Position numbers and translations under genes: made by a program. From contig OZ024857.1 in the NCBI GenBank assembly GCA_964017155.1, positions 28,837,101-28,901,100 on the forward strand: DNA of 64,000 nucleotides. The letters are read 5' to 3'. This document shows positions 44,801-55,900 of the stretch, in pieces. Positions within the stretch are counted from its first letter, which is position 1. Each line of letters starts with the position of its first letter. Source of the stretch: Oasisia sp. SBJ-2009. Lineage: Eukaryota; Annelida; Polychaeta; Sabellida; Siboglinidae. Under the pieces are notes generated by a model. That model was not told the DNA's origin. It saw nothing but the letters and a program-made list of their open reading frames with translations, and did not search any database.

Positions 44801-47414
44801 TATCAGATGGAACCTGCATAATATGCACTCTGACTGCACAGTATGGTGGCTTGCATTGTGTCACATAATCAGCCTTTATCTTGTCTGATGACTATGCTGT
44901 AGGCTCAGTCAGCTACAGCTAAAAGTGCAATTTGCTGTAATGTTCTGGACGTTGAAGTTTCAATTTGGAAAAGAAATAACAGTTTGCATACATGTTATAA
45001 ACTGAGAAACCAGATCTTTTAGCCATTCAATAGTGAACAGTTTGTCTTTAATTACTTAATGATAATACTTGGGCAATTTACTTTTCAGAAGGACAAGGTG
45101 AACTCCCAGAGCCTCGATCAATGAGGGTAGAAAACAAAATGTTTTATTTCGATGTAGGACAAAACAGAAGAGGAGTATTCATGCGTGTCTCAGAGGTCAG
45201 TATCTATATTGTACAAGAGTGGACTAAATATCAGATGGTACCTTTATAAGCTCTACCTCTATATATTTGTGGACCCACATCTCCGTCAGTTTTCCATTTA
45301 CTGGGCTGATATCATGGGCCCACTAATATAATTGATAGATTTTGACTTTTTTTAATTTGTCTGGTTTTTGAGAACTAGAGGCTCAATATTTCAAAAGGAC
45401 CGTCGCATTATGCCAGACAAAAAAGTTGTTATTTCTGTGCATGCGACCTATTTCTGGGACACTGAAACAATATAACTAATTTTCAGACATTTTAGTGCAG
45501 GAGACTGCTTTTTTTTTACAGATTGTGGATGTCTCCCTAGGATTTAACTCTGTTAGTATATGTATATATGTGACTCATCTTAACAAAAGCGGTCGGATGT
45601 TGGTAATTTTCAAAATTGAGTGATTAGTACCACTGGAAAGAGCATAATATCTGCTTTCATATGATATATCATGCTAGAAGATATCTCGATTCTAGCCGAA
45701 GCTATAGCTTGACAAACATGTGTGGGGTCGAAACCTTCAAATTAAGAAAATGGCCTTCAAAGTTGATGCAAAATATTTGTTACGTTTCATGGAATGTACC
45801 TTAGTTACCATGGACCGATCTTTTTGAAACTTGGCATGTTGGAAGATAATGTCATTCTTAAGATATCGTGTTAATATGAACACAAAATGTTTATTAGAAA
45901 AACAATTGCAGATTAATTAATATTTTATGCAATTACCTCCGTTGTTAAGAAAAGCGAACAAACTCTGCTGCTGTTATGCCTTGGTTAGGATGGACATATA
46001 TGGCTGAAATTTGGACAACTCAAAGATAGTATCATTGTCATGATATTGCATTTGCTTTTCCCAATTCCTCATCCGGAGAATCGGACACCGTCTCTACGGA
46101 TCGGTCAACGCGACTTGCGTAGCCGTGCCGTGTCGTAATCATTCTCACGAAAGTCAAATTCAATATTCGTCTTCGTCAGTGATGTAGTTCGCAAAATTGT
46201 CATCCTCGTCATCGTCTGCCACGCTTTCATCAGTCACTTCCTCCAAAAAGTACTCCCGCGCCTCAGTCAAACTATCTATTTGTGCCCGATCACTTGCATC
46301 AGATTTTAACAACTTCGCCACACTGAACGCCATTTTTCGCTTCGTCTTCGCTCGCTAACTAGGTCAGCAGTGACGCATGCGGATATGCAAATGTTCCACG
46401 CTGGACCAATGAGAACGGTTGCCGGAGCTGTTGCTACCATGTGACCCCGGTTTGTTTAGCCCGTTTTGCGGACAGGGGGTCTATTCCAAGCTTTCTGAAG
46501 GCCGGAGAATGCATACATTAGCATAGATATGACCATATATGGGCAGATGACGCGTTAAGCTACGCGATGATACCCGTTATGATAGGGATCGTCCCAAAAT
46601 TAGCGGCAAAGAAAGCGCGCAATTACTGGCATTTTCGGCTTTGTTTTATGGAAACGGAGCGGAACACTTAGCACAGCTCTACGCAAATGTCTTTAAAATA
46701 CACGAAACAGAGTTAGTTAGATAATAACAAGTGTGGCAATTGAAAAAACGAATACTAAAGAATCATTTTCAGGGAAAATCTCTAAATTGACGAATGCTCG
46801 ATTTTTTCACAAAATCGGCATTTACGGAAAATCTGATTTACCGACATCCGACCGCTTTTGTTAAGATGAGTCACATATATATATCCATGGTGGTGGGGCT
46901 GGAACCTCAAGGATTGCAATTTCAAGACGATTTAGCGTGGGTCTTTTTTCTCAAGCATCGATGTGTAACTTGGCTAGTTATACATAAAAGCAGCTGGATT
47001 TCAGTTTCATGTCGGATTATAGTGCCATTGCCACTTTCTGTAAACAATTTTTTCCAATTGTGTAATATACTTGCTTGTTTTCAATAAATGGCCATGGTGT
47101 AACATGTGAGGAATACTACCTACCCTGGGTAGGTGCTTCTGAGACAGTTACAAAGAAAATGTTTTACTTACATTTAATCTGTTCAAAAGTTGTAACTATA
47201 ACATTTTTGCTGGCATCTGAAGTTCATGAATTTGCACAGCGGTTTGAAAGCTATGATTAATTGCCATAGGTAACGATATAATTGTTTGTCTTTTCAGGTT
47301 AGGACAAATTTCCGTACAGCCATTACCATTCCAGAGCGATCGTGGGCAAGATTTCGTGACATCCTCTCAGACTTTGTAGATAAAGCAAGTAAAGATGGTG
47401 ATGCTACCAACTAA
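32823..47414 (+). CDS. PURA: Pur-alpha/beta homologue (PUR-repeat single-stranded nucleic-acid-binding protein), eight coding exons
   Basis: Exons: 32823-32871, 35341-35430, 40145-40251, 41921-42023, 42442-42560, 44339-44459, 45089-45195, 47298-47414. All introns are GT-AG and the phases close to 813 bases, 270 residues plus TAA. Residues about 47-116, 118-196 and 200-262 are three PUR repeats, each with the [20 protein letters not shown] / [17 protein letters not shown] / [20 protein letters not shown] type of beta-sheet core followed by a helix. Repeats I and II make the intramolecular domain and III the dimer domain in known Pur proteins, which bind purine-rich single-stranded DNA and RNA in transcription, replication and mRNA transport. 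The N-terminus is short and acidic with a Glu-His run encoded by a CATGAA/CATGAG hexanucleotide repeat (exon 2; a donor at 35379 would skip it, also in phase). Vertebrate PURA has an intronless coding region and Gly- and Gln-rich tails that are absent here. The gene symbol follows homology; alpha versus beta cannot be told. Confidence 0.95.
32872..35340. other. Intron 1 of the Pur gene, nothing recognised
   Basis: Apart from a 16-bp direct repeat (TGGGATATCATCA, about 33742-33773) I see no exon, mobile element or RNA gene in this 2.5-kb intron. Confidence 0.5.
36420..37671. mobile_element. Tigger/pogo-like non-autonomous DNA transposon
   Basis: Inverted ends CAGTAGTCCCCCTCATGAGC (36420) and a G-run followed by GGACTACTG (ending 37671) are flanked by TA on both sides (36418-36419 and 37672-37673). 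The right end's C/G run is expanded, and the next bases (GTCCGATGAAGAG) match the left end with changes. Copies of CC(C)TGATGAGTGGACACCCC recur near both ends. TA target, CAGT terminus and about 1.25 kb size fit a Tc1/mariner-pogo (Tigger) derivative. The - strand frames inside are short and I cannot read a transposase from them. It sits in Pur intron 2. Confidence 0.75.
38769..38988. repeat. 47-bp minisatellite, nearly five copies
   Basis: A 47-bp unit containing TTTTGGTTGAAAGTATGACT and TGATCTGCACTCATGTTAG repeats at 38769, 38816, 38863, 38910 and about 38957, the last partial and more diverged. It lies in Pur intron 2. Confidence 0.93.
40690..41722. mobile_element. piggyBac-like TTAA element 1
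   Basis: TTAA at 40686-40689 and 41723-41726 encloses inverted ends CCCATTAGACCCCA and TGGGGTCTAATGGG, 14 of 14 matching. A TTAA target and CCC terminus are piggyBac hallmarks. The 1.03-kb interior has no transposase that I can recognise. GC-rich sequence with GGACGCTTTCGG units is concentrated near the right end. It sits in Pur intron 3. Confidence 0.8.
42085..42125. other. Two adjacent small hairpins
   Basis: GCCCTGGGGCACGCCCAGGGC and, directly after it, CAATTCTGGTTCCAGAATTG form two neat inverted repeats early in Pur intron 4. They could be part of a decayed mobile element; nothing shows a function. Confidence 0.35.
43174..44217. mobile_element. piggyBac-like TTAA element 2
   Basis: TTAA at 43170-43173 and 44218-44221 encloses inverted ends CCCTGCGACCGGCCA and TGGCCGGTCCCAGGG, matching at 14 of 15 positions. 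A second internal palindrome (GGCCGATTAATCGGCC) abuts the right end. The 1.04-kb interior has a - strand ATG frame at 43799-43548 (83 codons, Cys-rich at its end) that I cannot assign. It sits in Pur intron 5. Confidence 0.78.
45564..46880. mobile_element. Unclassified element with perfect 37-bp inverted ends
   Basis: Bases 45564-45600 and 46844-46880 are exact inverted copies over 37 bp, containing TGACTCATCTTAACAAAAGC and GGTCGGATGT. Flanks are TA-rich on both sides, so a TA or ATAT target is possible. A TTAA lies inside each end, but the inverted repeat continues beyond it, so it is not a simple TTAA target. The 1.3-kb element lies in Pur intron 7 and encodes a small acidic protein on the - strand. 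The identical ends suggest that it is the youngest element in the window. Confidence 0.85.
46160..46333 (-). CDS. Small acidic ORF inside the 37-bp inverted-repeat element
   Basis: ATG at 46333 opens 57 codons ending TGA at 46160. The start of the product is [15 protein letters not shown]; its end is very acidic ([12 protein letters not shown], then Thr-Asp-Glu-Asp-Glu-Tyr). It resembles the acidic N-terminal start of some transposases, such as piggyBac types, followed by an internal deletion, but the match is not specific. Whether it is translated is unknown. Confidence 0.35.
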   Translation of the reverse strand: MAFSVAKLLKSDASDRAQIDSLTEAREYFLEEVTDESVADDDEDDNFANYITDEDEY

Positions 47415-47496
47415 GTATGTAGGTAATCATCACTGATGGGAGAGGAAATGTGCTCAGTGATGTCAGCTGTTGACCGTCATGGCTGGTGCGTAATGC

Positions 47497-47551
47497 CACG
47501 GAGACGCACATGCCGGGGTGTAGGGCCAGCAGAACGGGCAGCGTCTCCGTG
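47497..47551. other. Hairpin-forming inverted repeat
   Basis: CACGGAGACGC (47497-47507) and GCGTCTCCGTG (47541-47551) are perfect 11-bp inverted copies around a 33-base GC-rich loop, 80 bases after the Pur stop codon. CTGG and CCAG outside could extend the stem. It may be a 3' UTR structure or a repeat scrap. Confidence 0.35.
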
Positions 47552-47637
47552 CCAGGGTCGGTGCAATGCAAACTGAACCAAAATAGTCGCATGGAAACTG
47601 CAAATTGTATATAGGTAAATGGCGGTTTTGGTTTCAG

Positions 47638-47753
47638 CTTGCAGTGTTTACAGAATTTGATGGCCGACAGTCAGCGGTTTATGGCGAATCTCCGCAACGC
47701 GCAGGGTTCTGTCAGTAAATACAATGACGGCTTGAAACAGCAGTTTGTGGCTG
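47638..47753 (+). other. Possible extra 3' exon of the Pur gene
   Basis: A strong acceptor (GGTTTTGGTTTCAG) and donor (GCTG|GTAAAT) flank 116 bases that look coding. The frame from ATG 47660 reads MADSQRFMANLRNAQGSV, then a Lys-Tyr-Asn-Asp-Gly-Leu-Lys stretch, with TGA at 47771-47773. A donor-like GTATGT follows the Pur TAA (47415), so this may be a spliced 3' UTR exon. Joining from within exon 8 (GATG|GTGATG) would shift to a frame that stops after eight codons. No phase joins this frame to the Pur repeats, which makes its role unclear. Confidence 0.3.
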
Positions 47754-47773
47754 GTAAATGTGCAGGACATTGA

Positions 47774-50132
47774 ATGTCCGTGTTTTCGTAACCAGAGGTG
47801 CATGTTTCATAAAGAATTCACCATTCCTGGAATAACATCTCATAAAACAGTCATCATAACAGCAGCACATTTCCTTTTTCCGTGACAACTTGATATAACA
47901 TCAAAAAAATCATATCACTTTCACACACATTGTAGAAAGTTGGAACTACATAATTGTTTACTCTGTACCGAAATGGTGAGATTGGATAGTGTTACTATGT
48001 TTGTTCATTTGACATGTTTAGGATATGGATTTGAGGTTTGACGTAGTGGTCAAGGATTTCCTGTTTTGGATAACATTATAACTGAGCATGAATTGCACGA
48101 AGCATGGTGGTGTGACATTATATGGATTTGTTTTTGGGTTACTATGTCCCAGATGGTTGTATAGGCACACGTAAAATCTAGGCCTGGGTTCTGATTTATT
48201 TGTAGTCTACATCCAATTGCTGTATGGATGGTATCTATTGACGGTAGGTAGCTGGGTGACACGTTGTGCCATAAAACAACAGCTGAGTGGCCGATCCTTT
48301 CTACTCTTGTTTTGCGAGTTTAAGGGCCTTGTTATTGTTTGGATTTTGTCTAGATGAGGTTTGTGTCAGGCAGAGGTTTGTGTCAAGCTTGTGTGTCTAG
48401 GGAAGTGTTCTATGGGAGAAAAGTCAGTGTTAATGATGGATGGGCAAGCCCAAGACACAGCGTCAGGAACACGTTATTGGGTGTGGATGTTGGTGCATGA
48501 TGTCGACTTTGCACATTACTGCAGGATGTTTCTTTGAAATCTGTTGCCGTCTGGTGTGTTGCGGCAGTTATCAAAAAGGCTGATAACATCTGGCGTTGTG
48601 TAGACATTTCTTGGCCTATAGGGTGCTGGTAATTTTCAAACGCACATGATGTGTAGGTGGAAATCTGCATTTTCAGTAATACAGCTTTGTAGAGGATGTG
48701 CCCGACTGACTAATTCCAGCAGGATTGTTCTTACACCTCGAAATACTTATTTTAAAATCTAATTTTCGGATAAATAAACATTTTATGCATGTGGTGTCAA
48801 AAGGTTTTATGCTCCAGAACGGAGCTCGTTATTTTGGATAAATATACTCATTGTACAGCCAATCTGTCGGGTGTATTTTTGTGATGGAATTTGCATTTCC
48901 ACAAGCAGCCCAGTTAAATCATGAAAATCAACAGTATTTTTTACCTCCAGGTTGTTTTAAGTATATTTTGTTCATGACTTCTTAAATTAAGGTGTTAAGA
49001 AATTATAGTAGGTTCGGCTTAAGCAGTTTTTGCTATGGGAATTTGGAGGTTTATAAACGTAGTGAAGATATTTGTTGCTAGTGCCATTCACATGGCTGCC
49101 GTTGCAGAAGTAAGCTGTTACAATACGTAGTGTGCATGGCAACGTTGTGCAAACATGCTATGTAATGTTCACCATGTATGCAACATTTCTCTGCCGTCAG
49201 CTTACCACAAATCAAGACCCCCCCTCAACATTTACGTGCACACTACATGGTGCGAGACAAGTCATTGCATTGTTTTGTTCTAGTAATTATTTTGTATATA
49301 TATATAATATATATTTTATGTTGTCTTTTATAAGATAAGGATAATTTGTGGACGTCCATCCACACCACTGTACAGGATGGCTCATCTTGTGTGACTCGTG
49401 ACAATGCTTGGTTGTGCTAGAACGGCAGGTGTGATGCACCGTGGTTGCAGCATTGCTGTCACCTCGCTAATCCAAGTTGCCAGGATGAAAAGTCTACTTG
49501 TTATGAAATTTTGTTTAACATTACTACATGGACCATAATTTTATTGTGTCACGACGACTGCCCTAAAGGACCATCCACCATCCTTTTCTCCGACTGCCAC
49601 CATGGAAAATGTTAGTTGTTATCTGTGATGCGTTATTTTACTGCTTGTCTACATTTGTTGATGATAATATGTCTGGTGGTCACAGAAACCTGCAGCTATA
49701 TCTCCTTGCAGTAGTTTCAGTTGCAGACAATCAGTACTCAACTTTGTACCATTACTGTAATAGACTGGGTAGGAATACCAGCCCAGCAGCATGCCATACA
49801 TTGCTGATTCTTCGTAATTGCTTTACAAGATTAGAAAACTGGAAATGAAATGGAGTAAGTCAAAACATTGCCAGCTTCCAACTAGAAATAACTGCAGGAT
49901 CTGTGTACCAGTGGCAAACACTGGTATCTCTGTTGTTGCACCCTGTAATTGTTCTTCACCTGTGCAGGGCAAATGTTACCTGTATGCAGTTGTCAGTCAG
50001 ATTGTTGTACACCGTGCCAGCGACACCAGTGCCGCAGGCTTCTATTGTTACTCCCTTTCTATTCACACAGCAATCACAATAAAGTTCTCTTGTAGATATT
50101 TATGTTTCAGAGAGATTGCTTGCAGTCATGCT
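47774..50132. other. 3' flank of the Pur gene, no further gene recognised
   Basis: A polyadenylation-type AATAAA at about 48773 followed by a GT-rich stretch could end the Pur transcript. Otherwise I see AT-rich sequence with no coding potential that I can support. Confidence 0.4.
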
Positions 50133-51270
50133 CAGAGATGGAGTAATCGTACTCGTGTACTTGTACTCGTACTCGAGTACGAGTACTTTTTGAGTACGAG
50201 TACTTGTACTCAAGTATGAAGCAAAGTAATCGTACTCGTACTCGAGTACATTACCAAAGTAATCGTACTCACGATTACTTCTCACGATTACATTTTTTTC
50301 ATATGAACAGTTGCAAGCAAATATATTAGACAGATAAAAATGGCGATATTAGAAGTAATCTAATAAATGTAATAATAATCGAGGTATTCATTTTCTAATA
50401 CTATTGAGCATTTAAGTTAAATAAATATTCAGTCAGATTTCCCTAATTAATACCTTCTCTTCCCAGAGAAGCCACATCTCCTCACCCTCCTGCTTAGTAC
50501 AAATACAAGTTATATTGTGACAGTCCCTAGGAAGCACTGCAGGAGATAAGCATCCCCTAACATCTTGCTTTGTAATTTTAGAAGCCACGCCACAGCCCCA
50601 CCTGTACTGTTTGTTCTTCTCAGTATGGTGTGAATGACTGGGCAGTTAGCTGCTAGATCCCTGTCCATTATGTTTAAGTGTAAACTGTAAACCTGTCTAA
50701 ATCCCCAACTATTCTGTTTGTCCCATCTGGTATATGACACATTTGAATTGGACATTATTGTTAATATATTTTCCTCTTGATACTTCATTGACATAGTTGA
50801 ACCACCACTAATTTGGCACTCATTATAACACTTGTATGCTATTTGTTTTAGTATCACTATGACACCTTTAATTTGTAGTATGATATATGGACATATTGAG
50901 TATCAATCCAGTATTAAATGGTTCATTCAACACATGAGAAAGTCATCTGATTAATAATAATAGCATCTGGATAGTGGATAGCATTTAGCAATAATCAGTT
51001 AGAACACTAGATATTGGCACAGCAACAGAAAAAGAATGACACCTGATTCCATGGAGGTTGCCTTTACGGTAGAAACAGGATATTTATTATAAAGTAATCG
51101 TGAAAGTAATCATGATTACATTCTAAAGTAATCGTACTCGTACTCGATTACATTCTAAAGTAATTGTACTCGTACTCGAGTATTTATTTTCTGAGTACTC
51201 GTACTCATGCATGTTCAAAGTAATCGTTTGAGTACTCGAGTACATTTGTATTGTACTCGCTCCATCTCTG
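50133..51270. mobile_element. hAT (Tol2-like) non-autonomous element
   Basis: Inverted ends CAGAGATGGAGTAATCG (50133) and CTCCATCTCTG (ending 51270) enclose dense arrays of CGTACTCG, GAGTACGAGTAC and AAGTAATCG in both orientations at each end (50145-50290 and 51090-51258). CAGAG termini with GAGTA-rich subterminal arrays are characteristic of Tol2-like hAT elements. The 8-bp target duplication is not clear. GTCATGCT before the left end and CTCATGTT three bases after the right end match at six of eight. A - strand frame at 50857-50510 (115 codons) inside it is unassigned. It lies between the Pur and U1A genes. Confidence 0.8.
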
Positions 51271-52900
51271 TCACTCATGTTACAATTCTTGTTTTCATAC
51301 TCTTAAAGGGAGGGCGTCAGCTCCTAGGTTTTATTTTGTTCCTTTATAAAACATGAAACAATGTTCACAGTTCGACAGGTTCTGCCAACAACTCGTTCAA
51401 ATAGTAGACAAAACATTGTTTCAAAACAAAATTAATTGGCAATTATGCAGAGGCAATCATAGTTAACCACAATACCCTTTGATGTTTTAACTTCCCACAT
51501 TTTTGATGGCAGACTTCCCCTTATAAATTATTGCTTGGACAATTCTTTGCACAGGATTTGGCACCCTACCTTTAATATGCACAGCTTGGAGTACATTCAA
51601 CACATTAACTTGATCCTGTTAAACTCTCTCTGTGGTTTAGTCAAAAGATCTTTCCCTACTGTCAGCGGTTTTGTTTCTAAACATGTACAACCCTGCCATG
51701 CTTGCTTTGTGATGGCAAATGCTTAAGGCACTTTCTAACTTCCCAAAATTGAGTCAAATTTCCTACTTCAGGAGTATATCATGATATATAAGTACCCCAG
51801 GTATATCCTAGATGCTAGCATCTGGTTACTGATGTATGAAAGAAATATCTATACAAGTAATGTACAGTTGTACTCCATGTTGGGGTTTTAGTACATTGTT
51901 CGGATCATGTGCTCATGAAATGCACAGGTGAAGGGTTTGAGCAAAACGCAATATATCTATTTTCTTACATCCCTAAACGTTTAAGTGAAAACTAATATGT
52001 AACTAAAGAAACTAACATCTTTGAGAATGTTGTTTTGTCCAAAACATTTGTTGACAATTTATTATACCAAATGTGATATTTGTCAGTTTTTGTAGCAGTG
52101 TGTAAAAAGCAGCATTGATCACGGTTTGCTCCAAAACCCTTTACATTGTATGGCAGAATATTCCCTTACAAAATTTCACCAAAACTAAACAAAATGGTAA
52201 CCACAAAGTTGTTTTCCAACATTTATTCATTCATTCGATGCCTTGTACAACCGACTAACCTCCCACTGGAGGATCAGTATGACACCGCCTAATTAGTATT
52301 TTACGTACAAAACGAGTCGGCCTATAATCATACACTATGGACACAAGGCCAAGTTACATTCATAAGGTAGGTTTGTTCAAGACGAAAATCAAAATAGCCA
52401 GGTTTTATTTATGCCAAGATTAGAAATTCCATACACTGGCATGTGTATGCAATCTGCACAGGGTTATGCAATTTGCATAGGTTAACCAGACAATAAAAAA
52501 TAATCAATACTTCACAATTTTGGCAAACAAATTACGTGCACCTGCATCGGACCTACCTAAATGAGTGCTACGAACAGTTGTAAAATAAAAACAGTGTGCT
52601 GGTTGTCAACCGTGCTCGTGGTACAAACCTGGAGGTTCCTGCCATTGCTCTCTCATGCCACTGACACCTACAAAGGAGAATGTCGGCAAGGTGCAAGGCC
52701 GACAATTCACACATATTAGAAGCATGTCAACAACCAAAACCAGCAGCTGTGCAATGCTGTACAATCACCAGCCCAAGGTGCAGTGGCAATGGTGAGAGGA
52801 ACCGGACACTGAACACAATAACAACACCGGTATCTGTCAAAATGCAGTTGTTTGATTGCTTGCACGCAATTTCCACTGTTCGTTTTAGTCAAAGATAACA
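51271..52900. other. Intergenic region and 3' flank of the U1A gene
   Basis: No gene recognised. The 3' untranslated region of the - strand U1A gene must extend leftwards from 52905. A - strand AATAAA lies at about 52406, about 500 bases after the stop codon, and could be its polyadenylation signal. Confidence 0.4.
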
Positions 52901-52905
52901 ACACA

Positions 52906-55900
52906 CTATTTCTTAGCAAAAGAGATCTTCATTGCATTTGTTGGTGTGATCTTGAATCCTTGCAACGCGTCCTTAGCTGCACCAGCCTGAGCCTCGTTCT
53001 CAAATTCAACGAATGCGATGTCATGTCGTCCTGGTACTAGTCGCACCTCTTTGAAACCAGGGAATCTGCAAGGACAAGTTGTGGTCGTTGAGACAAATTT
53101 ATTCACTGTTAACATTTAAAACCATATAAAATGTATCAAAAACAATCACATACCAGTCATAATTGAAAGATTATTTGTTGCAGACAGGCTAAACAATATT
53201 TTCTAGGCACTGTCCAACTCAATTTATTTTGAACACTACCTGTGGGTACTCCAAACTACAATTCATATTTGAATTTGCTGGAAAATATTTTGCTAAACAC
53301 TACATATTATTGAAATCACATTTGTTTCATCAGACTTTTAATATCCCCTTATGTGTATCACATATTTAACTGGGCTGTGACTTTTTGAGATCTGGTCAGG
53401 AACATTTCTGTATTAGGATCAAGATAAAAAGGTTCTACAGTGACCTGATACTTGCACCAACATCATGCTACATTTGCCGGCAGAAACAAAAGTCAAGTGG
53501 ATTACTCACTGGTTGAACAACATCGAAAGCATCATTTCGTTTGTCTCCTCTGGAAGGTTTGTCAAGAAAAGGATGTGATGTGGTGGTTGTTCAGGGATTG
53601 CTGCAGGTACGGCCGCTGTGGGAGGTCCAGGCTGGACGGGAGCCACTGCAACAGACAGCATGGTGGTGAACACCTCAGCACAGCCAACTGTCTACATGTT
53701 CATTGTACACAAGAGTCTCACTAACATTCACTTGCTGTCATAACATGTTCTCTCCAACTGTAACAGAGCTTGTCAATGTTGTCATACAGGTTAAGTTTGA
53801 ATCCTAAATGATATGTTTATCAATGAAAAATGACCAATATTTGCAAACATTGTAAAAAATTACAATGCAGACATCCTTGAGCAAGCAATAATATCATATA
53901 CATACATAGAGCAATGCAAAATTTGTATTTATTATGTAATGTAAAGTAGTTTTCTAAACATTCTGCCAAGACAGGCAACTGATAGAACAAACGGCATAAG
54001 TGAGCACACATTCAGAATTAACTGAAACATTTGTGTAATATAAAAGCTGACATTGTATAACATTCTAAATTCTCGCATACATAAAGTAATCATAACTGAA
54101 AGCATTTTCCATTTGGGCTAGTTACCTTGTGCTGCATTTGCCTGACCCATCATTGGTGCTGGTGGAATGGTGACCCCATTGGCTGTCGCTGGTGCCGCAG
54201 GTCTGAAATATAAATAAAATATGCACAATGACCACAGTAAGAGGCAAGGTGTCACCTAGGATCACTGATTGTTGACTGGTACATCGAAAGAAGTCTTCAA
54301 CAGAAAAGAAGTTTTCTGAACACTGATGCTTCATTAACCCTTTTTATACCAGACGTCCGCCCAGAAATTATACCCATGTTACCAGAACAATTGGGAGAAA
54401 AAACGGATATGGAAAAAAAATTTACATGGTGTGTGTCAAATTTGATTTTCTCAGCAACTACATAACATATATACAAGTGTTGTATATCAAATGAAAGCTA
54501 AGAAATGCAGTTTTCCATTGATGTGCATCATATAAATAGAACTGTTTATTCAACTATGATATTATAAGTTGAAATCAGAGGAAAGTTTTTTGATTTTTTT
54601 TACAAAATGCATGACTGAACTTCAGCACAACTTTTCGACTGTTTCTTGCATGAATAGAAAGCAACTTCAATTACAAGAGTTGTAGAAAAATTCAATAGCT
54701 ACATTTTGCTATAAGAATTATTCCTGTGTGACGGGTAGAAGGAATGTTATGAGCAATATTCATCAGGTATGTCACTCCGAAAATATTAGTTTTGTAAGAT
54801 GACAAGTAACAAGTATGGATATTATCATATTATTTCCTTCCAGTAGTCAATAATAACTCTGCTACTGTTTTTTGCATGAATAGAAAGCAACTTCAATTAC
54901 AAGAGTTGTAGAAAAATTCAATAGCTACATTTTGCTAATATACCTGTGTGACAGGTAGAAGGAATGTTATGAGCAATATTCATCAGGTATGTCAGTCCGA
55001 AAATATTAGTTTTGTAAGATGACAAGTGACAACAATGGATATTATCATATTATTTCCTTCCAGCAGTCAATACTATCTCTCCTACTGACAAAATTAGTTC
55101 CAGAAATATGTATGCTATGTGTAAACAATAAATTTATTACAAAACGACAACTAGAACTACAGAACGATCCATCGATTTACATGACAACCCTGTCTGCCAA
55201 TGTTCGACTGGTTGATGTGTACCCTCAGGCATTTCTGGTGCAGAGGCACAGAGCACTCACTACAACCATAGTTCGTGGCCTGTGCCATCCAGGGAGCAAT
55301 CTGGCGCACTGACAGGGCGAAAGCGGCGAAGATCAGTCACCCAGTCGGGGTGGAAACCCTATAAATCATCCCCAGACTCGTTGGATTCGTGAAACAAATT
55401 GTCAATCCACTGCGGTCTGGTTCCGTCGCCGCCATCCTACACTCGATCCAGGGCAGTGGGTCGACATTCTCTCCCGCTAATTCTCCTTCAAAATCCTCGT
55501 TTATAAACTTGTCAACTCCCGAAATATCACTGCCTTCGCTGTCTGAAGCACCATCGTCCGCCATTTTTAAATGCCGCAACAACACAAAACAAAACTTTCC
55601 AAAAACACGTTTAAAACCACTGAAATTGCCGCAATAAAATGGCGTCTGCCTTGCAGGAAGTGTGGTGTAGCCTCGTTCTCTTCGTATGACGGAAGTGGGG
55701 GATTTTAATTTATTCAATATGGCCACAACATGGCCGCATGGGCGGACACGTTGGTAAATATGCACCGATGCGTATTTGGTAAGATGCGGCAACTACGCAT
55801 CGGTGCGTATTTGGTAAGATGCGGCAACTACGCATCGGTGCGTATTTGGTATAAAAAGGGTTAATTTAGACATGACAATTTAAATGACAAGTCATCTGAA

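Noticed and set aside
52680..52919. + frame of 72 codons and - frame of 67 codons at the U1A 3' end
   Set aside because: They overlap the U1A last exon or 3' UTR and have no family content; the real frame here is the RRM2 end.
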